Positions 6,641-15,885 are shown, numbered from the stretch's first letter. The stretch: 17,785 bases of DNA from Rhodospirillaceae bacterium (GCA_018660965.1 JABJJH010000535.1:1-17785), one strand, 5' to 3'. Numbers and translations are program-made. The notes: a model not told the origin generated them from the letters alone.

Positions 6641-7864
6641 ATGTCGACGCACGCGGTTTGGCTGACCCTTGCGGCTTTACCGCTGGTCGCCTGGCTGTAT
6701 CTGCTCTTTTTTCACGGCGGAGTTTGGGGCGGATTTTGGCGAACGGAGAAAACGCCCGACTCCATTTCCCCCGCCTCCCATTCCTCCGCTCCTATCGCCA
6801 CCGAAACATGGCCCGAGATTGTCGTCGTCATTCCCGCCCGCGACGAAGTCGACGTTATCGGTAAGGCGGTCGCGTCGCTGCTGAACCAGGATTATCCCTT
6901 GGCGCCAACAATCGTGATGGTCGATGACGGCAGTCGCGACGGCACCGCCACAACAGCTCTTGAGGCGGCGCGGGCGGCGGCGAACCACGCGCCAGACCGG
7001 CTTGATATCGTCACCGGCGCGCCCAGGCCGCCGGGGTGGTCCGGCAAGGTCTGGGCCATGCGCCAGGGCGCGGCGCGCGCCGCCGCCTTGCGACCGGACG
7101 CCAAATATATCCTGTTCACCGACGCCGACATCGAACACCATCCCTCGAATTTGCGCGAATTGACGGCGCGCGCCGAAGCCAACCAACTTGATCTGACATC
7201 GCTGATGGTGCGGCTCGCCACCGGTCACCTTTGGGAGCGGCTTTTAATGCCGCCCTTCGTGTTTTTCTTCCGCAAGCTCTACCCTTTCCCCTGGGTGAAC
7301 GATCCGACGAAATCCACCGCCGCCGCGGCCGGCGGCTGCATGCTGGTCCGCCGGGCCACGCTGGACGCAAGCGGCGGCCTCGACGCCATCCGCGGCGCCC
7401 TGATCGACGACTGCGCCCTGGCGGATCTACTCAAGCACGCCTCCCCCGCAAAGGGCCGGTTATGGCTGGGGTTGAGCGAGCGCACCCGCAGCATACGATC
7501 CTATGACGGCCTGCGCGGCGTGTGGAACATGGTGGCGCGCGGCGCCTTCACGCAATTGCGGTACTCGCCCACGCTGCTGGCGGGAACCGTCCTCGGCATG
7601 GCTCTGTTGTATCTGGCGCCGCCGCTGGGCCTGATCGCAACGCCAATCCACGGCTCGCCCGGAATCGCCACGATCAGCGCCGCAGCATGGACGCTGATGA
7701 CAATCGCCGCCGCGCCGACCTATAAAATATACGGACAACGCTGGTGCCACGCGTTATGGCTGCCGGTCGCCGCCGCCTTTTTTACCGCGATGACGGTGGA
7801 TTCGGCGTGGCGACATTGGCGTGGACGTGGCGGCGGCTGGAAAGGCCGCACCTATTCGCTATAA
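6641..7864 (+). CDS. hpnB: hopene-associated glycosyltransferase HpnB
   Basis: This 407-residue membrane-anchored family 2 glycosyltransferase is a standard member of hopanoid loci; its exact acceptor is not firmly established. An N-terminal membrane segment spans about 5-25. The GT-A domain starts at about 60 (IVVVIPARDEVDVIG), with VDDGSRDGT at 94-102, the metal-binding DAD at 161-163 (FTDADIEHHP) and an acidic IDDCALA near 255-261. The conserved WSGKVWAM segment lies at about 133-140. The C-terminal 100 residues contain about three hydrophobic segments. The start ATG is 3 nt after the dioxygenase stop, and hpnC follows after 45 nt. Length and order (B-C-D-E-shc-G) match known clusters. Confidence 0.95.
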   Translation: MSTHAVWLTLAALPLVAWLYLLFFHGGVWGGFWRTEKTPDSISPASHSSAPIATETWPEIVVVIPARDEVDVIGKAVASLLNQDYPLAPTIVMVDDGSRDGTATTALEAARAAANHAPDRLDIVTGAPRPPGWSGKVWAMRQGAARAAALRPDAKYILFTDADIEHHPSNLRELTARAEANQLDLTSLMVRLATGHLWERLLMPPFVFFFRKLYPFPWVNDPTKSTAAAAGGCMLVRRATLDASGGLDAIRGALIDDCALADLLKHASPAKGRLWLGLSERTRSIRSYDGLRGVWNMVARGAFTQLRYSPTLLAGTVLGMALLYLAPPLGLIATPIHGSPGIATISAAAWTLMTIAAAPTYKIYGQRWCHALWLPVAAAFFTAMTVDSAWRHWRGRGGGWKGRTYSL

Positions 7865-7909
7865 ACTGCCGTCACTTGATGGGGCGACGATGACGGGACG
7901 CGATAAATC

Positions 7910-8779
7910 ATGACGGCGACAGCGGAAACACCGTCCGGGAAAGGCGCGGCGGATGAAAATTTCCCCGTCGGGTCCTGGTTATTGCCACCGGCGTTGCGAC
8001 CGCACATCGCGGTGTTTTACGCCTACGCCCGCGCCATTGATGATGTCGCCGACAATCCGGACCTGACGCCGGACGAAAAAATACGCCGCCTGGACGGGTT
8101 CGCCAATGCGGTCGCGAATAATGGCGAAACGGATGAGGCTTACGCGAAAGCGGCGGCGATTCGCGACAGCCTTCGCGAAACCGGTGTTCCGGCCCAGCAC
8201 TGCCTTGATCTGGTGACCGCCTTCAAACAGGACGCCGTCCAGAACCGTTATGACACCTGGGGTGAACTGATCGGATACTGTCTGAATTCCGCCGCCCCCG
8301 TCGGGCGTTATCTGATCGATCTGCATGGCGAATCGCGAAGCGCTTATCCAGCCTCCGACGCGCTGTGCAATGCGTTGCAGATCATTAATCACCTTCAGGA
8401 TTGCGCCGACGATTTCCGCACGCTCGACCGGGTTTACATTCCCCGCGATTGGCTGCGCGACGCCGGAAGCGCGGTGAGCGCGGTGAACGACCCCGCCGAG
8501 ACGCCCGCGTTCCGGGCCGTGTTGAACCGCTGTCTGGACGGCGTTGACGACCTCATGACGGTCGCGCGCGACCTTCCCGGGCAACTGCGCAATTCGCGAT
8601 TCGCCATGGAGGCGGCGGTGATCGTGCGGATCGCCGACACGCTCGCGGCGGATTTACGGCGCCGCGACCCTCTGGCCGGACGCGTGGTTTTAACGAAGCC
8701 CCGTTATCTGTGGTGTGGCCTCACCGCGATTGTATCGCTATTTTGGCGCCGGATATTCGGGCCCAACCAAAAATTATGA
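7910..8779 (+). CDS. hpnC: hydroxysqualene synthase HpnC
   Basis: The product (289 residues) belongs to the squalene/phytoene synthase fold. In the three-enzyme bacterial route, HpnC converts presqualene diphosphate to hydroxysqualene. The two Asp-rich motifs that bind the diphosphate through Mg2+ are present: DDVAD at 44-48 and DCADD at 164-168 (within NHLQDCADDFR). The opening GKGAADENFPVGSWLLP is characteristic of HpnC. The start at 7910 gives the normal length; the SD is weak. The gene is 45 nt after hpnB and 4 nt before hpnD. Confidence 0.96.
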   Translation: MTATAETPSGKGAADENFPVGSWLLPPALRPHIAVFYAYARAIDDVADNPDLTPDEKIRRLDGFANAVANNGETDEAYAKAAAIRDSLRETGVPAQHCLDLVTAFKQDAVQNRYDTWGELIGYCLNSAAPVGRYLIDLHGESRSAYPASDALCNALQIINHLQDCADDFRTLDRVYIPRDWLRDAGSAVSAVNDPAETPAFRAVLNRCLDGVDDLMTVARDLPGQLRNSRFAMEAAVIVRIADTLAADLRRRDPLAGRVVLTKPRYLWCGLTAIVSLFWRRIFGPNQKL

Positions 8780-8783
8780 ACGC

Positions 8784-9635
8784 ATGACCACAATCGGCGA
8801 CATTGATCCTCAACGCCATGTGCGCGACGTCGTCCGGCAGTCGGGTTCCTCGTTTCTGTGGGGTATGCGCATTCTGCCGAAACCGCGACGCGACGCGATG
8901 TATGCGATTTATGCGTTTTGCCGGGAAGTCGATGACATCGCCGACGAGCCCGGCAAAGAAGTCGACAAACGCGCGCAATTGCAGGAATGGCGCGCCGAAA
9001 TCGACCGGCTGTATGACGGCGCCCCCACCTATCCAACCGCGAAGGCGTTATTGGATCCCATCCGCGATTACGATTTGCCGCGCGCAGAATTCCTGACCGT
9101 CATCGACGGCATGGAAACCGACGCGCGCCCCGTGGTCACCGCGCCGTCGATGGACGAACTCATGACCTATTGCCGACGCGTTGCGGGCGCGGTGGGAATG
9201 TTGTCGATCCACGCGTTCGGCGCGACGCGACCCCCGGCGCCGGACATCGCGGTGGCTCTGGGCAACGCCTTGCAACTGACGAACATCCTGCGCGACGTGA
9301 ACGAAGACGCGATGCGCGACCGGCTGTATCTGCCGCGCGAATTGCTGGAAAAACACGGCGTTCGATACGACACCGCCGCCGCCGTCCTGCACGATGATAA
9401 TACAGCCGCGGTTTGCGCCGACCTGGCCCGCACGGCGCGGGACTACTTCGCCGCCACCGACGCGCTGCTGGCCCAGTTCGACTGGCGGCTGATGCGACCG
9501 GCGATTTTGATGATGGAAGTCTACCGCCGCACCCTCAACCGGTTGGAAGCGCGCGGCTGGGACAAATTCCGCGAACCCGTTCGCGTTTCACGACCCGAAA
9601 AACTCTGGGTCGCCTTTCGCTATAGCTTGTTCTAG
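8784..9635 (+). CDS. hpnD: presqualene diphosphate synthase HpnD
   Basis: This 283-residue squalene/phytoene-synthase-fold enzyme condenses two farnesyl diphosphates into presqualene diphosphate, the first committed step toward squalene here. Motif I is DDIAD (DxxxD, Asp50-Asp54) in YAFCREVDDIADEPG; motif II is DVNED (171-175) in NILRDVNEDAMRDRLYLP. The frame is open upstream into hpnC to a non-ATG start at 8715, but ATG 8784 places the protein 4 nt after hpnC and gives the usual length. hpnE follows after 3 nt, so C-D-E are a tight translational unit. Confidence 0.96.
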   Translation: MTTIGDIDPQRHVRDVVRQSGSSFLWGMRILPKPRRDAMYAIYAFCREVDDIADEPGKEVDKRAQLQEWRAEIDRLYDGAPTYPTAKALLDPIRDYDLPRAEFLTVIDGMETDARPVVTAPSMDELMTYCRRVAGAVGMLSIHAFGATRPPAPDIAVALGNALQLTNILRDVNEDAMRDRLYLPRELLEKHGVRYDTAAAVLHDDNTAAVCADLARTARDYFAATDALLAQFDWRLMRPAILMMEVYRRTLNRLEARGWDKFREPVRVSRPEKLWVAFRYSLF

Positions 9636-9638
9636 GGG

Positions 9639-10904
9639 ATGTTGACGCGCGTACACGTCATCGGCGCCGGACTGGCAGGGTTGGCCGCCGCCGTTCGGTT
9701 GAGCGAGCAGGGCCATGACGTGACCTTGTATGAAGCGGCGGGACAGGCGGGCGGGCGGTGCCGATCGTTTCACGATTCGGTTCTCGACCGACTGATCGAC
9801 AACGGCAACCATCTTGTATTGAGCGGCAACACATCGCTGCGCGCCTATTTGAGCGAAATTGGCGCAACCGGCAGTCTGATCCACGGCGACCCCGTGTTTC
9901 CCTTCGTCGATGTGCGCAGCGGCGCACGCTGGTCTCTTCGTCCCAATACGGGGCCGATACCCTGGTGGGTTTTGGCGCCGTCCCGTCGCCCGCCCGGCGC
10001 GACGGCGGGCGCATTTTTATCGGCATTGAATTTTTGGCGCGCCGGACCCGACGATACGGTCGCCGATGTCCTGGCGCAAACCCATCCGCTGTTCGAAACA
10101 TTCTGGGAACCGCTGGCGCTCGCGGTGCTCAACACGCCGCTGGACCGCGCCGCCGCGAAACCACTGTGGCCGGTGCTGGTTGAAACATTCCTGCGCGGCG
10201 CGGCGGCGTGCCGCCCCCTGTTGGCGTCGGGCGGTTTATCCGCCGCACTCGTCGATCCCGCCATCGCCCATTTGCAACAATGCGGCGCCAACATCCAATT
10301 CGGTCAACGACTGCGTGCGATTGAGTCGCGTGACGACCGGGCCGCGACGCTGCGGTTCACCGGCGCCGACGTCGCCCTCGGCGCGGCTGATGCCGTTGTC
10401 CTCGCCATTCCTCATACAGACGCGCAAACCGTCCTGCCGGATATCGACGCACCGCGCGGCGGTTGCGCCATCGTCAATGCGCATTTCCGCCTGCCAAACG
10501 CCCCGCCCTTCGACGCGCCGTTCATCGGCCTTATCGGCGCGGCGGCGCAGTGGGCTTTCGTGCGCGGCGATGTCGTCTCGGTCACCATCAGCGCCGCCGA
10601 CGATTTAGCCGCCCAATCCGCCGATAGCATCGCGACCATGATTTGGCCCGATGTCGCGCGCGCGATTCGCGTGGATGGCGCGCCACTCCCGGCGTACCGC
10701 ATCGTGAAAGAACGGCGCGCCACCTTCGATCAAACACCCCGCGCTGTACAGGCGCGACCAGAACCGGCAACCGCATTGGCGAATTTGTATCTGGCGGGCG
10801 ACTGGACCAACACCGGATTACCGGCGACGATTGAAGGCGCGGTGCGGTCCGGCCACCGGGCGGCGAATTTCGTCCGCCGCGCGCAACCCCGGCGCCTCGC
10901 GTAA
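9639..10904 (+). CDS. hpnE: hydroxysqualene dehydroxylase HpnE
   Basis: The product is a 421-residue FAD-dependent amine-oxidase/phytoene-desaturase-type protein. HpnE reductively removes the hydroxyl of hydroxysqualene to give squalene. The dinucleotide-binding motif VIGAGLAGLAAAVRL is at 7-21, followed by a YEAAGQAGGR segment whose Glu32 would contact the adenosine ribose. The C-terminal FAD motif reads YLAGDWTNTGLPATIEGA. The ATG is 3 nt after the hpnD stop, with AGGGG overlapping the junction as a very close SD. It ends 118 nt before shc. Confidence 0.95.
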   Translation: MLTRVHVIGAGLAGLAAAVRLSEQGHDVTLYEAAGQAGGRCRSFHDSVLDRLIDNGNHLVLSGNTSLRAYLSEIGATGSLIHGDPVFPFVDVRSGARWSLRPNTGPIPWWVLAPSRRPPGATAGAFLSALNFWRAGPDDTVADVLAQTHPLFETFWEPLALAVLNTPLDRAAAKPLWPVLVETFLRGAAACRPLLASGGLSAALVDPAIAHLQQCGANIQFGQRLRAIESRDDRAATLRFTGADVALGAADAVVLAIPHTDAQTVLPDIDAPRGGCAIVNAHFRLPNAPPFDAPFIGLIGAAAQWAFVRGDVVSVTISAADDLAAQSADSIATMIWPDVARAIRVDGAPLPAYRIVKERRATFDQTPRAVQARPEPATALANLYLAGDWTNTGLPATIEGAVRSGHRAANFVRRAQPRRLA

Positions 10905-11022
10905 CAATTTCGTCACACATTACGACAAACCAAGACGCCGACATTGACAGATTGGTCAAGATGTCGCATTTACGTAATGATTCGAACATGTTCCTAAACC
11001 AACGACAGGGCATCAGCGCTTT
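10905..11022 (+). promoter_or_regulatory. hpnE-shc spacer with possible internal promoter and operators
   Basis: This is the longest gap inside the rightward hopanoid operon (118 nt) and is less GC-rich than the genes. A perfect -35-like TTGACA is at 10944-10949, but no good -10 lies at 16-18 nt; CATTTA (10967-10972) is the sequence at 17 nt. The -35 is the left half of an inverted repeat TTGAC-N6-GTCAA (10944-10959). A 10-bp palindrome GAACATGTTC lies at 10984-10993. The SD before shc is poor. Separate control of shc is plausible but unproven. Confidence 0.3.
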
Positions 11023-13002
11023 ATGAACGCGGCGAGGCAAATACAGGATCCGGACAACGTCGCGGGCATTAGCGGGGCCGTTCCCGAAGACGGCGCGGAT
11101 GCGTCGATTCGCGCGCTGATCGACGAAGCCCGAGAGGGCCTGAGCGCGCTGCAACGCGACGACGGCCATTGGGTTTTCGAACTGGAAGCCGACGCCACGA
11201 TTCCCGCCGAATACATCATGTTAGAGCATTTTCTCGATGAAATCGACGATGCTCTCGACGCTAAACTGGCGGTGTACCTGCGCGAAAAACAAGGCGCGCA
11301 TGGCGGCTGGCCGCTGTTTCATGATGGCGACTTCAATATCAGCGCCAGCGTGAAGGCCTATTACGCGCTGAAACTGGCGGGCGACCCCGCCGACGCGCCG
11401 CATATGATGCGCGCGCGCGACGCCATTCTGGCCCATGGCGGTGCGGAAACCTGCAACGTCTTCACGCGAATCGCCCTGGCGCTGTTTGAACAGGCGCCGT
11501 GGCGTGCGGTTCCCGTCATGCCGGTCGAAATCATGCTGCTGCCGCGCTGGTTTCCGTTCCACATGTCCAAGGTTTCCTACTGGTCGCGAACCGTCATCGC
11601 GCCGCTTCTGATCCTGATGACATTGAAACCGCGCGCCCGCAATCCGCGTGGCGTCGGTATCGCGGAATTATTCGTCACGCCCGCCAATTCGGTGCGCCGC
11701 TACCTTTCCAACCCGACCGGATCGCCATGGGGCGAATTGTGTCTAGTGTTCGACAAGGTGCTGCGGGTCGTCGAGGGCCATTTTCCCAAAAAAGCGCGCC
11801 AGCACGGACTTAAGGCGGCCGTCGGATTCATTAAAAAACGCATGAACGGCGAAGACGGGCTGGGCGGAATATTCCCAGCGATGGCGAACACCGTCATGGC
11901 GTTCGACGCCCTGGGCTTCGACAAGGACGATCCCGACCTGATCATCGCCAAGAACGCCTTGCGCAAATTGTTGGTTATCGATGACGAACGCGCGTACTGC
12001 CAGCCTTGCCTGTCGCCGGTCTGGGATACCAGTCTGGCGGTTCAGGCCATGATGGAGGCGGGTGCCGCGCGCGACGACGGTTCGGTCGCCGAAGCCGCGG
12101 ATTGGATGGCGGAACGGCAAATCCTGGACACTGTCGGCGACTGGGCCGCCGCGCGGCCAAACCTGCGCCCCGGCGGATGGGCGTTCGAATACAAAAACGA
12201 CCACTATCCCGACGTGGACGACACCGCCGCCGTGGCGATCGCGCTGGACCGCACCGGCAACCCCAAATTCCAGGAAGGCCTGGACCGCGCCGTCGAATGG
12301 GTCGTCGGCATGCAGGGCAAGGATGGCGGTTGGGGGTCGTTCGATGCGGACAACACCTACGAATATTTGAACCACATCCCCTTCGCCGACCATGGCGCCC
12401 TGTTGGACGGCCCGACAGAAGACGTCACCGCGCGGTGCGTTTCCATGCTGGCGCAACTCGATTCCGCCAAATGCAAGGACGCCATCGAGCGCGGCCTCGC
12501 CTATCTGGCCCGGACCCAGCAACCGGACGGGTCCTGGTACGGTCGCTGGGGCACCAATTACATTTACGGCACATGGTCGGTGCTGTCCGCCTACAACGCC
12601 GCCAGCGTGGATATGTCCAGCGCCCCGGTCCGCAAGGCCGTTCAGTGGCTGGAATCCCGCCAGCGTCCCGACGGCGGCTGGGGCGAAGACGGCGCCACCT
12701 ACTGGACCGAAACCAAGGATGTCGCGAAAACCAGCACGCCGTCGCAGACCGCATGGGCTCTGTTGGCGTTGATGGCGGCGGGCGACGTCGAAAGCGAAAC
12801 TGTTCGCAGAGGCGTCGAGTACCTGCTGGAAGCGCCCCGCGACGGCGCCCAATGGGTCGAACCTTCGTTCACGGCGGTCGGCTTTCCCCGCGTGTTCTAT
12901 CTCCGCTACCACGGGTACAGCGCCTATTTTCCGCTCTGGGCGCTTGCCCGGTACGACAATCTGCGTAATTCAAACGCGACGTCGGTGCAGTTCGGAATGT
13001 GA
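11023..13002 (+). CDS. shc: squalene-hopene cyclase
   Basis: This 659-residue monotopic membrane enzyme cyclises squalene to hopene/hopanol, giving the pentacyclic hopanoid core. The catalytic DxDD motif is DVDD at 397-400 (YPDVDDTAAVAIAL), where the central Asp protonates squalene. Several QW-type repeats are present, for example QGAHGGWPLF (90-99), GKDGGWGSF, QPDGSWYGRW and RPDGGWGED. The usual N-terminal region (RDDGHWVFELEADATIPAEYI) is intact. A hydrophobic stretch around 190-200 (VIAPLLILM) fits the membrane-contact region. Length is normal for proteobacterial SHC. The end overlaps the hpnG start by 4 nt (GTGA). Confidence 0.98.
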   Translation: MNAARQIQDPDNVAGISGAVPEDGADASIRALIDEAREGLSALQRDDGHWVFELEADATIPAEYIMLEHFLDEIDDALDAKLAVYLREKQGAHGGWPLFHDGDFNISASVKAYYALKLAGDPADAPHMMRARDAILAHGGAETCNVFTRIALALFEQAPWRAVPVMPVEIMLLPRWFPFHMSKVSYWSRTVIAPLLILMTLKPRARNPRGVGIAELFVTPANSVRRYLSNPTGSPWGELCLVFDKVLRVVEGHFPKKARQHGLKAAVGFIKKRMNGEDGLGGIFPAMANTVMAFDALGFDKDDPDLIIAKNALRKLLVIDDERAYCQPCLSPVWDTSLAVQAMMEAGAARDDGSVAEAADWMAERQILDTVGDWAAARPNLRPGGWAFEYKNDHYPDVDDTAAVAIALDRTGNPKFQEGLDRAVEWVVGMQGKDGGWGSFDADNTYEYLNHIPFADHGALLDGPTEDVTARCVSMLAQLDSAKCKDAIERGLAYLARTQQPDGSWYGRWGTNYIYGTWSVLSAYNAASVDMSSAPVRKAVQWLESRQRPDGGWGEDGATYWTETKDVAKTSTPSQTAWALLALMAAGDVESETVRRGVEYLLEAPRDGAQWVEPSFTAVGFPRVFYLRYHGYSAYFPLWALARYDNLRNSNATSVQFGM

Positions 13003-13679
13003 CCCGCCTGGGAATCGTCACCGGACTTCTGATCGAAGCCCGCAGCATTTCCAGGGCGGTACGACGCCGCCCCACCGATAAAGCCCCCCTGATCTTCGCC
13101 GCCGCCGGCGACGCGTCGCGCGCTTATGACGCCGCCCGGGACATGGCCGCGCAGGGCGTTGGCGGCCTGGTCAGTTTCGGCATGGCGGGCGGGCTGGACC
13201 CGGCGCTGCGAACCGGCGACATCGTGGTCGCCGATTCGGTGCAAGGTCCGGATGGAACAAATTCAGCGACACATTCGGCTTGGCGGGACGCTATCGCCAC
13301 AGCCCTGGGCGCGCAAAGCGGGACCGTTTACGGCAGCGATCATGCGTTATGCGCAGCAGCGGAAAAACAGGCGCTGTTCACGGAACATTCGCTGCGCATC
13401 GTCGACATGGAAAGCCACGGCGTTGCGCGGGCGGCCCGTGAGCATGGCTTGCCGTTTCTGGTTGTGCGGGCCGTGGCCGACCCCGCCGCCATGCCCATTC
13501 CTACCGCCGCGCGATCCGGCGTTGGCCCCGGCGGCGAACGCCGCGCCCTGAGGGTTCTGGCGGGATTACTGCACCGGCCATCGGAACTGCCCGCCATCAT
13601 CCGCCTGGCGCAGCACAGCGGCGCGGCGATGAGGGCGCTCGACAGCGCGGCGCCGGTTATTCTGGAACGGACCCCTTAG
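12999..13679 (+). CDS. hpnG: hopanoid-associated nucleosidase/phosphorylase HpnG
   Basis: The product has 226 residues and a purine-nucleoside-phosphorylase/MTA-nucleosidase fold. HpnG removes adenine from adenosylhopane made by HpnH, leading to ribosylhopane and then bacteriohopanetetrol. The nucleoside-phosphorylase features are GLVSFGMAGGLDPALRTGD (about 56-74) and VDMESHGVA (135-143) with Glu138 in the ribose-binding position. The start is GTG 12999, overlapping the shc stop as GTGA; the in-frame MTRLGIVTGLLIEA opening supports it. The stop (TAG, 13677-13679) overlaps the stop of hpnH on the other strand. Confidence 0.92.
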   Translation: MTRLGIVTGLLIEARSISRAVRRRPTDKAPLIFAAAGDASRAYDAARDMAAQGVGGLVSFGMAGGLDPALRTGDIVVADSVQGPDGTNSATHSAWRDAIATALGAQSGTVYGSDHALCAAAEKQALFTEHSLRIVDMESHGVARAAREHGLPFLVVRAVADPAAMPIPTAARSGVGPGGERRALRVLAGLLHRPSELPAIIRLAQHSGAAMRALDSAAPVILERTP

Positions 13680-14845
13680 GCGGCGTCCGTCTGGTTTATC
13701 CCGGGCCCGGCGCGCGCTTCCGCTTCTTCATGCAGATCGCCCAGCGCTTTCTGGACATGCGATTCGAACACGTATTCAGCCGGGCGCTGGTTCGCCAGGG
13801 ACGGTTCCGCCGCCATCGCGCCATCGATGCGCGGGCCCTTCAGAAACACCTTCAACGCCTTCAAGGGACTCGCAACGGTGTCATTCACGGCTGTCGCTTC
13901 ATACCCGCAATGGACCATGCAGTCGGCGCATTTTTCATAGCGCCCCGTGCCATAGTCATCCCACTTGGTTTCGTCCATCAACGCGCCAAAACTTTCGGCG
14001 TAGCCTTCCGCCAGCAAATAACACGGGCGCTGCCAGCCAAAAACGTTGCGTGTCGGATTACCCCAGGGCGTGCATTGGTAATCCTGATTGCCCGCCAGAA
14101 AGTCGAGAAACAGGCTGGATTGACTGAACCGCCACCCCTTGCCCTTACCCAATTCGAAAACATCGCGGAACAATTGCTTGGTTTTTTGACGCGACAGGAA
14201 ATGCTGTTGATTCGGGGCGCGTTCATAGGCGTAACCGGGCGAAATCGTGATTCCTTCGACGCCAAGCGCCATCACATGGTCGAAAAAGGCGGCCATGTTC
14301 GCCGGGTCCGCGTTATTGAATAAGGTGGAGTTGATGTTGACCCGAAAGCCGCGATCCCGCGCCTTTTTTATTGCCCGTGTCGCGATCTCGAAAACGCCCG
14401 GCTGATCGACGGCCCGATCGTGTTCTTCCCCCAGTCCATCCAGGTGAATGGAAAAGGTGAGGTACGGGCTGGGTTCGAACTGGTCGATCTTTTTTTCCAG
14501 CAGCAAGGCGTTGGTGCATAGATACACAAAGCGTTTGCGCGCGATAATCTCGCGCACGATTTCGGCGATGTCACGATGGATCAAGGGTTCGCCGCCGGGA
14601 ATCGACACAATCGGCGCGCCGCATTCCTCGACCGCCTGTATGCAATCGGCGACGCTCAACCGCTTGTTCAGAATGTCATCGGGATAATCGATCTTGCCGC
14701 AACCGGGGCAGGCGAGATTGCAGCGAAACAAAGGCTCCAGCATCAGGACAAGCGGGTATTTCGCAACGCCCTTGAACCGCTGTTTCATGATATAGGCGCC
14801 GACGCGCAACTGTTGTATCAGAGGGACCACTGTAAATTCATCCAT
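13676..14845 (-). CDS. hpnH: adenosylhopane synthase, radical SAM protein HpnH
   Basis: This 389-residue radical SAM enzyme joins the 5'-deoxyadenosyl group to diploptene, the first step of C35 side-chain formation. The iron-sulfur motif CxxxCxxC is Cys42, Cys46, Cys49 in LFRCNLACPGCGKIDYP. The SAM-binding SIPGGEPLIH follows. A C-terminal segment with further cysteines (CADCMVHCGYE) is conserved in the family. The family start (VPLIQQLRVGAY) is present after MDEFTV. It is the last gene of the leftward group, 59 nt after ispH. It converges on hpnG, its partner in the pathway, with a 4-nt overlap, so the two are on opposite strands rather than in one operon. Confidence 0.95.
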   Translation of the reverse strand: MDEFTVVPLIQQLRVGAYIMKQRFKGVAKYPLVLMLEPLFRCNLACPGCGKIDYPDDILNKRLSVADCIQAVEECGAPIVSIPGGEPLIHRDIAEIVREIIARKRFVYLCTNALLLEKKIDQFEPSPYLTFSIHLDGLGEEHDRAVDQPGVFEIATRAIKKARDRGFRVNINSTLFNNADPANMAAFFDHVMALGVEGITISPGYAYERAPNQQHFLSRQKTKQLFRDVFELGKGKGWRFSQSSLFLDFLAGNQDYQCTPWGNPTRNVFGWQRPCYLLAEGYAESFGALMDETKWDDYGTGRYEKCADCMVHCGYEATAVNDTVASPLKALKVFLKGPRIDGAMAAEPSLANQRPAEYVFESHVQKALGDLHEEAEARAGPGINQTDAA

Positions 14846-14904
14846 TTCCGCGCCGGTGTTCGTCCCGGCGACCCGATATCAATTAGTCCGCCCGTGAACG
14901 CAAA

Positions 14905-15885
14905 TCAAGCGGGGGTCAGATCATCTTGACGAAGTGAACCGGTTTCAACGTCATCCAGAATCGCGGGCAATTTGAAATGCACGTTTTCATCAATCCCGTC
15001 GAGGTCGGAAACGGCGACATCGAACGCCACCGCCAAGGCGTCGATTACCCCGGTGACAAGTTCTTCCGGCGCCGACGCCCCCGCCGTTATTCCAACCGTT
15101 CCAACGCCGTCCAACCATGCAAGATCAAGTTCCCCGGCGTCGGCGATGAGATAACCGGGAATGCCCAATTCTTCGGCGAGTTCGCGTAACCGGTTGGAGT
15201 TCGAACTGTAATTCGCTCCCACGACAAGGACGACATCGACCGACTTCGCCAACAAGCGCACCGCTGTCTGCCGGTTTTGCGTCGCGTAGCAAATATCCTT
15301 CACGTCGGGCCCAACAATGGCGGGAAAGCGGTCCCGCAAGGCGTCGATGATATGGCGGGTGTCGTCCACACTGAGCGTCGTTTGGGTGACAAAGGCGAGC
15401 TTTTCCGGGTTCGCCGGCGCCATCGCGCTAACGTCCTCTACTTCGGACACCAGATGCACCCGTCCCGACACCTGCCCCATCGTGCCAACGACTTCCGGAT
15501 GACCGCGATGACCAATCAGGGCGATTTCAAAGCCCTTTTCAACATATCGCTGGGCTTCCTTGTGGACCTTGCCGACCAACGGACAGGTCGCGTCAATCAC
15601 GTCCAGACCGCGCAACCCGGCGTCCGTCTCGACCCGCCGCGAAACCCCATGGGCGCTGAAAATCGTCACCGCCCCCTGGGGAATTTCGTCGACCTCCTCC
15701 ACGAAAATCGCGCCTTTGGCGCGCAGCGAGTCGACGACATGTTTGTTGTGGACGATTTCGTGGCGCACATAGACCGGCGCCCCGTAGCGTTCCAACGCGC
15801 GCTCGACAATTTCAACAGCGCGCACGACCCCGGCGCAAAACCCGCGCGGGCGGGCCAATACGACTCGTAATGATTTTTTACGCAT
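14905..15885 (-). CDS. ispH: 4-hydroxy-3-methylbut-2-enyl diphosphate reductase IspH (LytB)
   Basis: This 326-residue iron-sulfur enzyme carries out the last step of the MEP pathway, reducing HMBPP to IPP and DMAPP, precursors of farnesyl diphosphate. The three cluster cysteines are Cys17 (PRGFCAGV), Cys101 (DATCPLV) and Cys199 (DICYATQNRQ). His46 (EIVHNKHV), His79 (SAHG) and Glu131 (GHPEVVG) match substrate-binding and proton-relay residues. SSNSNRL near 227-233 is the usual diphosphate-binding stretch. AGGA shortly before ATG 15885 is the likely SD. The gene sits between the phosphatidyltransferase-like gene (65 nt upstream) and hpnH. Placement of ispH in hopanoid loci is known in other alphaproteobacteria such as Zymomonas. 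Confidence 0.97.
   Translation of the reverse strand: MRKKSLRVVLARPRGFCAGVVRAVEIVERALERYGAPVYVRHEIVHNKHVVDSLRAKGAIFVEEVDEIPQGAVTIFSAHGVSRRVETDAGLRGLDVIDATCPLVGKVHKEAQRYVEKGFEIALIGHRGHPEVVGTMGQVSGRVHLVSEVEDVSAMAPANPEKLAFVTQTTLSVDDTRHIIDALRDRFPAIVGPDVKDICYATQNRQTAVRLLAKSVDVVLVVGANYSSNSNRLRELAEELGIPGYLIADAGELDLAWLDGVGTVGITAGASAPEELVTGVIDALAVAFDVAVSDLDGIDENVHFKLPAILDDVETGSLRQDDLTPA

Noticed and set aside
5744..6652. 302-codon minus-strand frame across the dioxygenase
   Set aside because: It mirrors the PhyH gene, whose active-site residues are all present on the plus strand.
10984..10993. LexA box at GAACATGTTC
   Set aside because: Spacing is wrong: the alphaproteobacterial box is GTTC-N7-GTTC, and the Bacillus type has four bases between half-sites.
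11743..12912. 389-codon open frame on the minus strand inside shc
   Set aside because: It is the antisense shadow of squalene-hopene cyclase, created by high-GC codon bias. The translation has low complexity and no recognisable domain.
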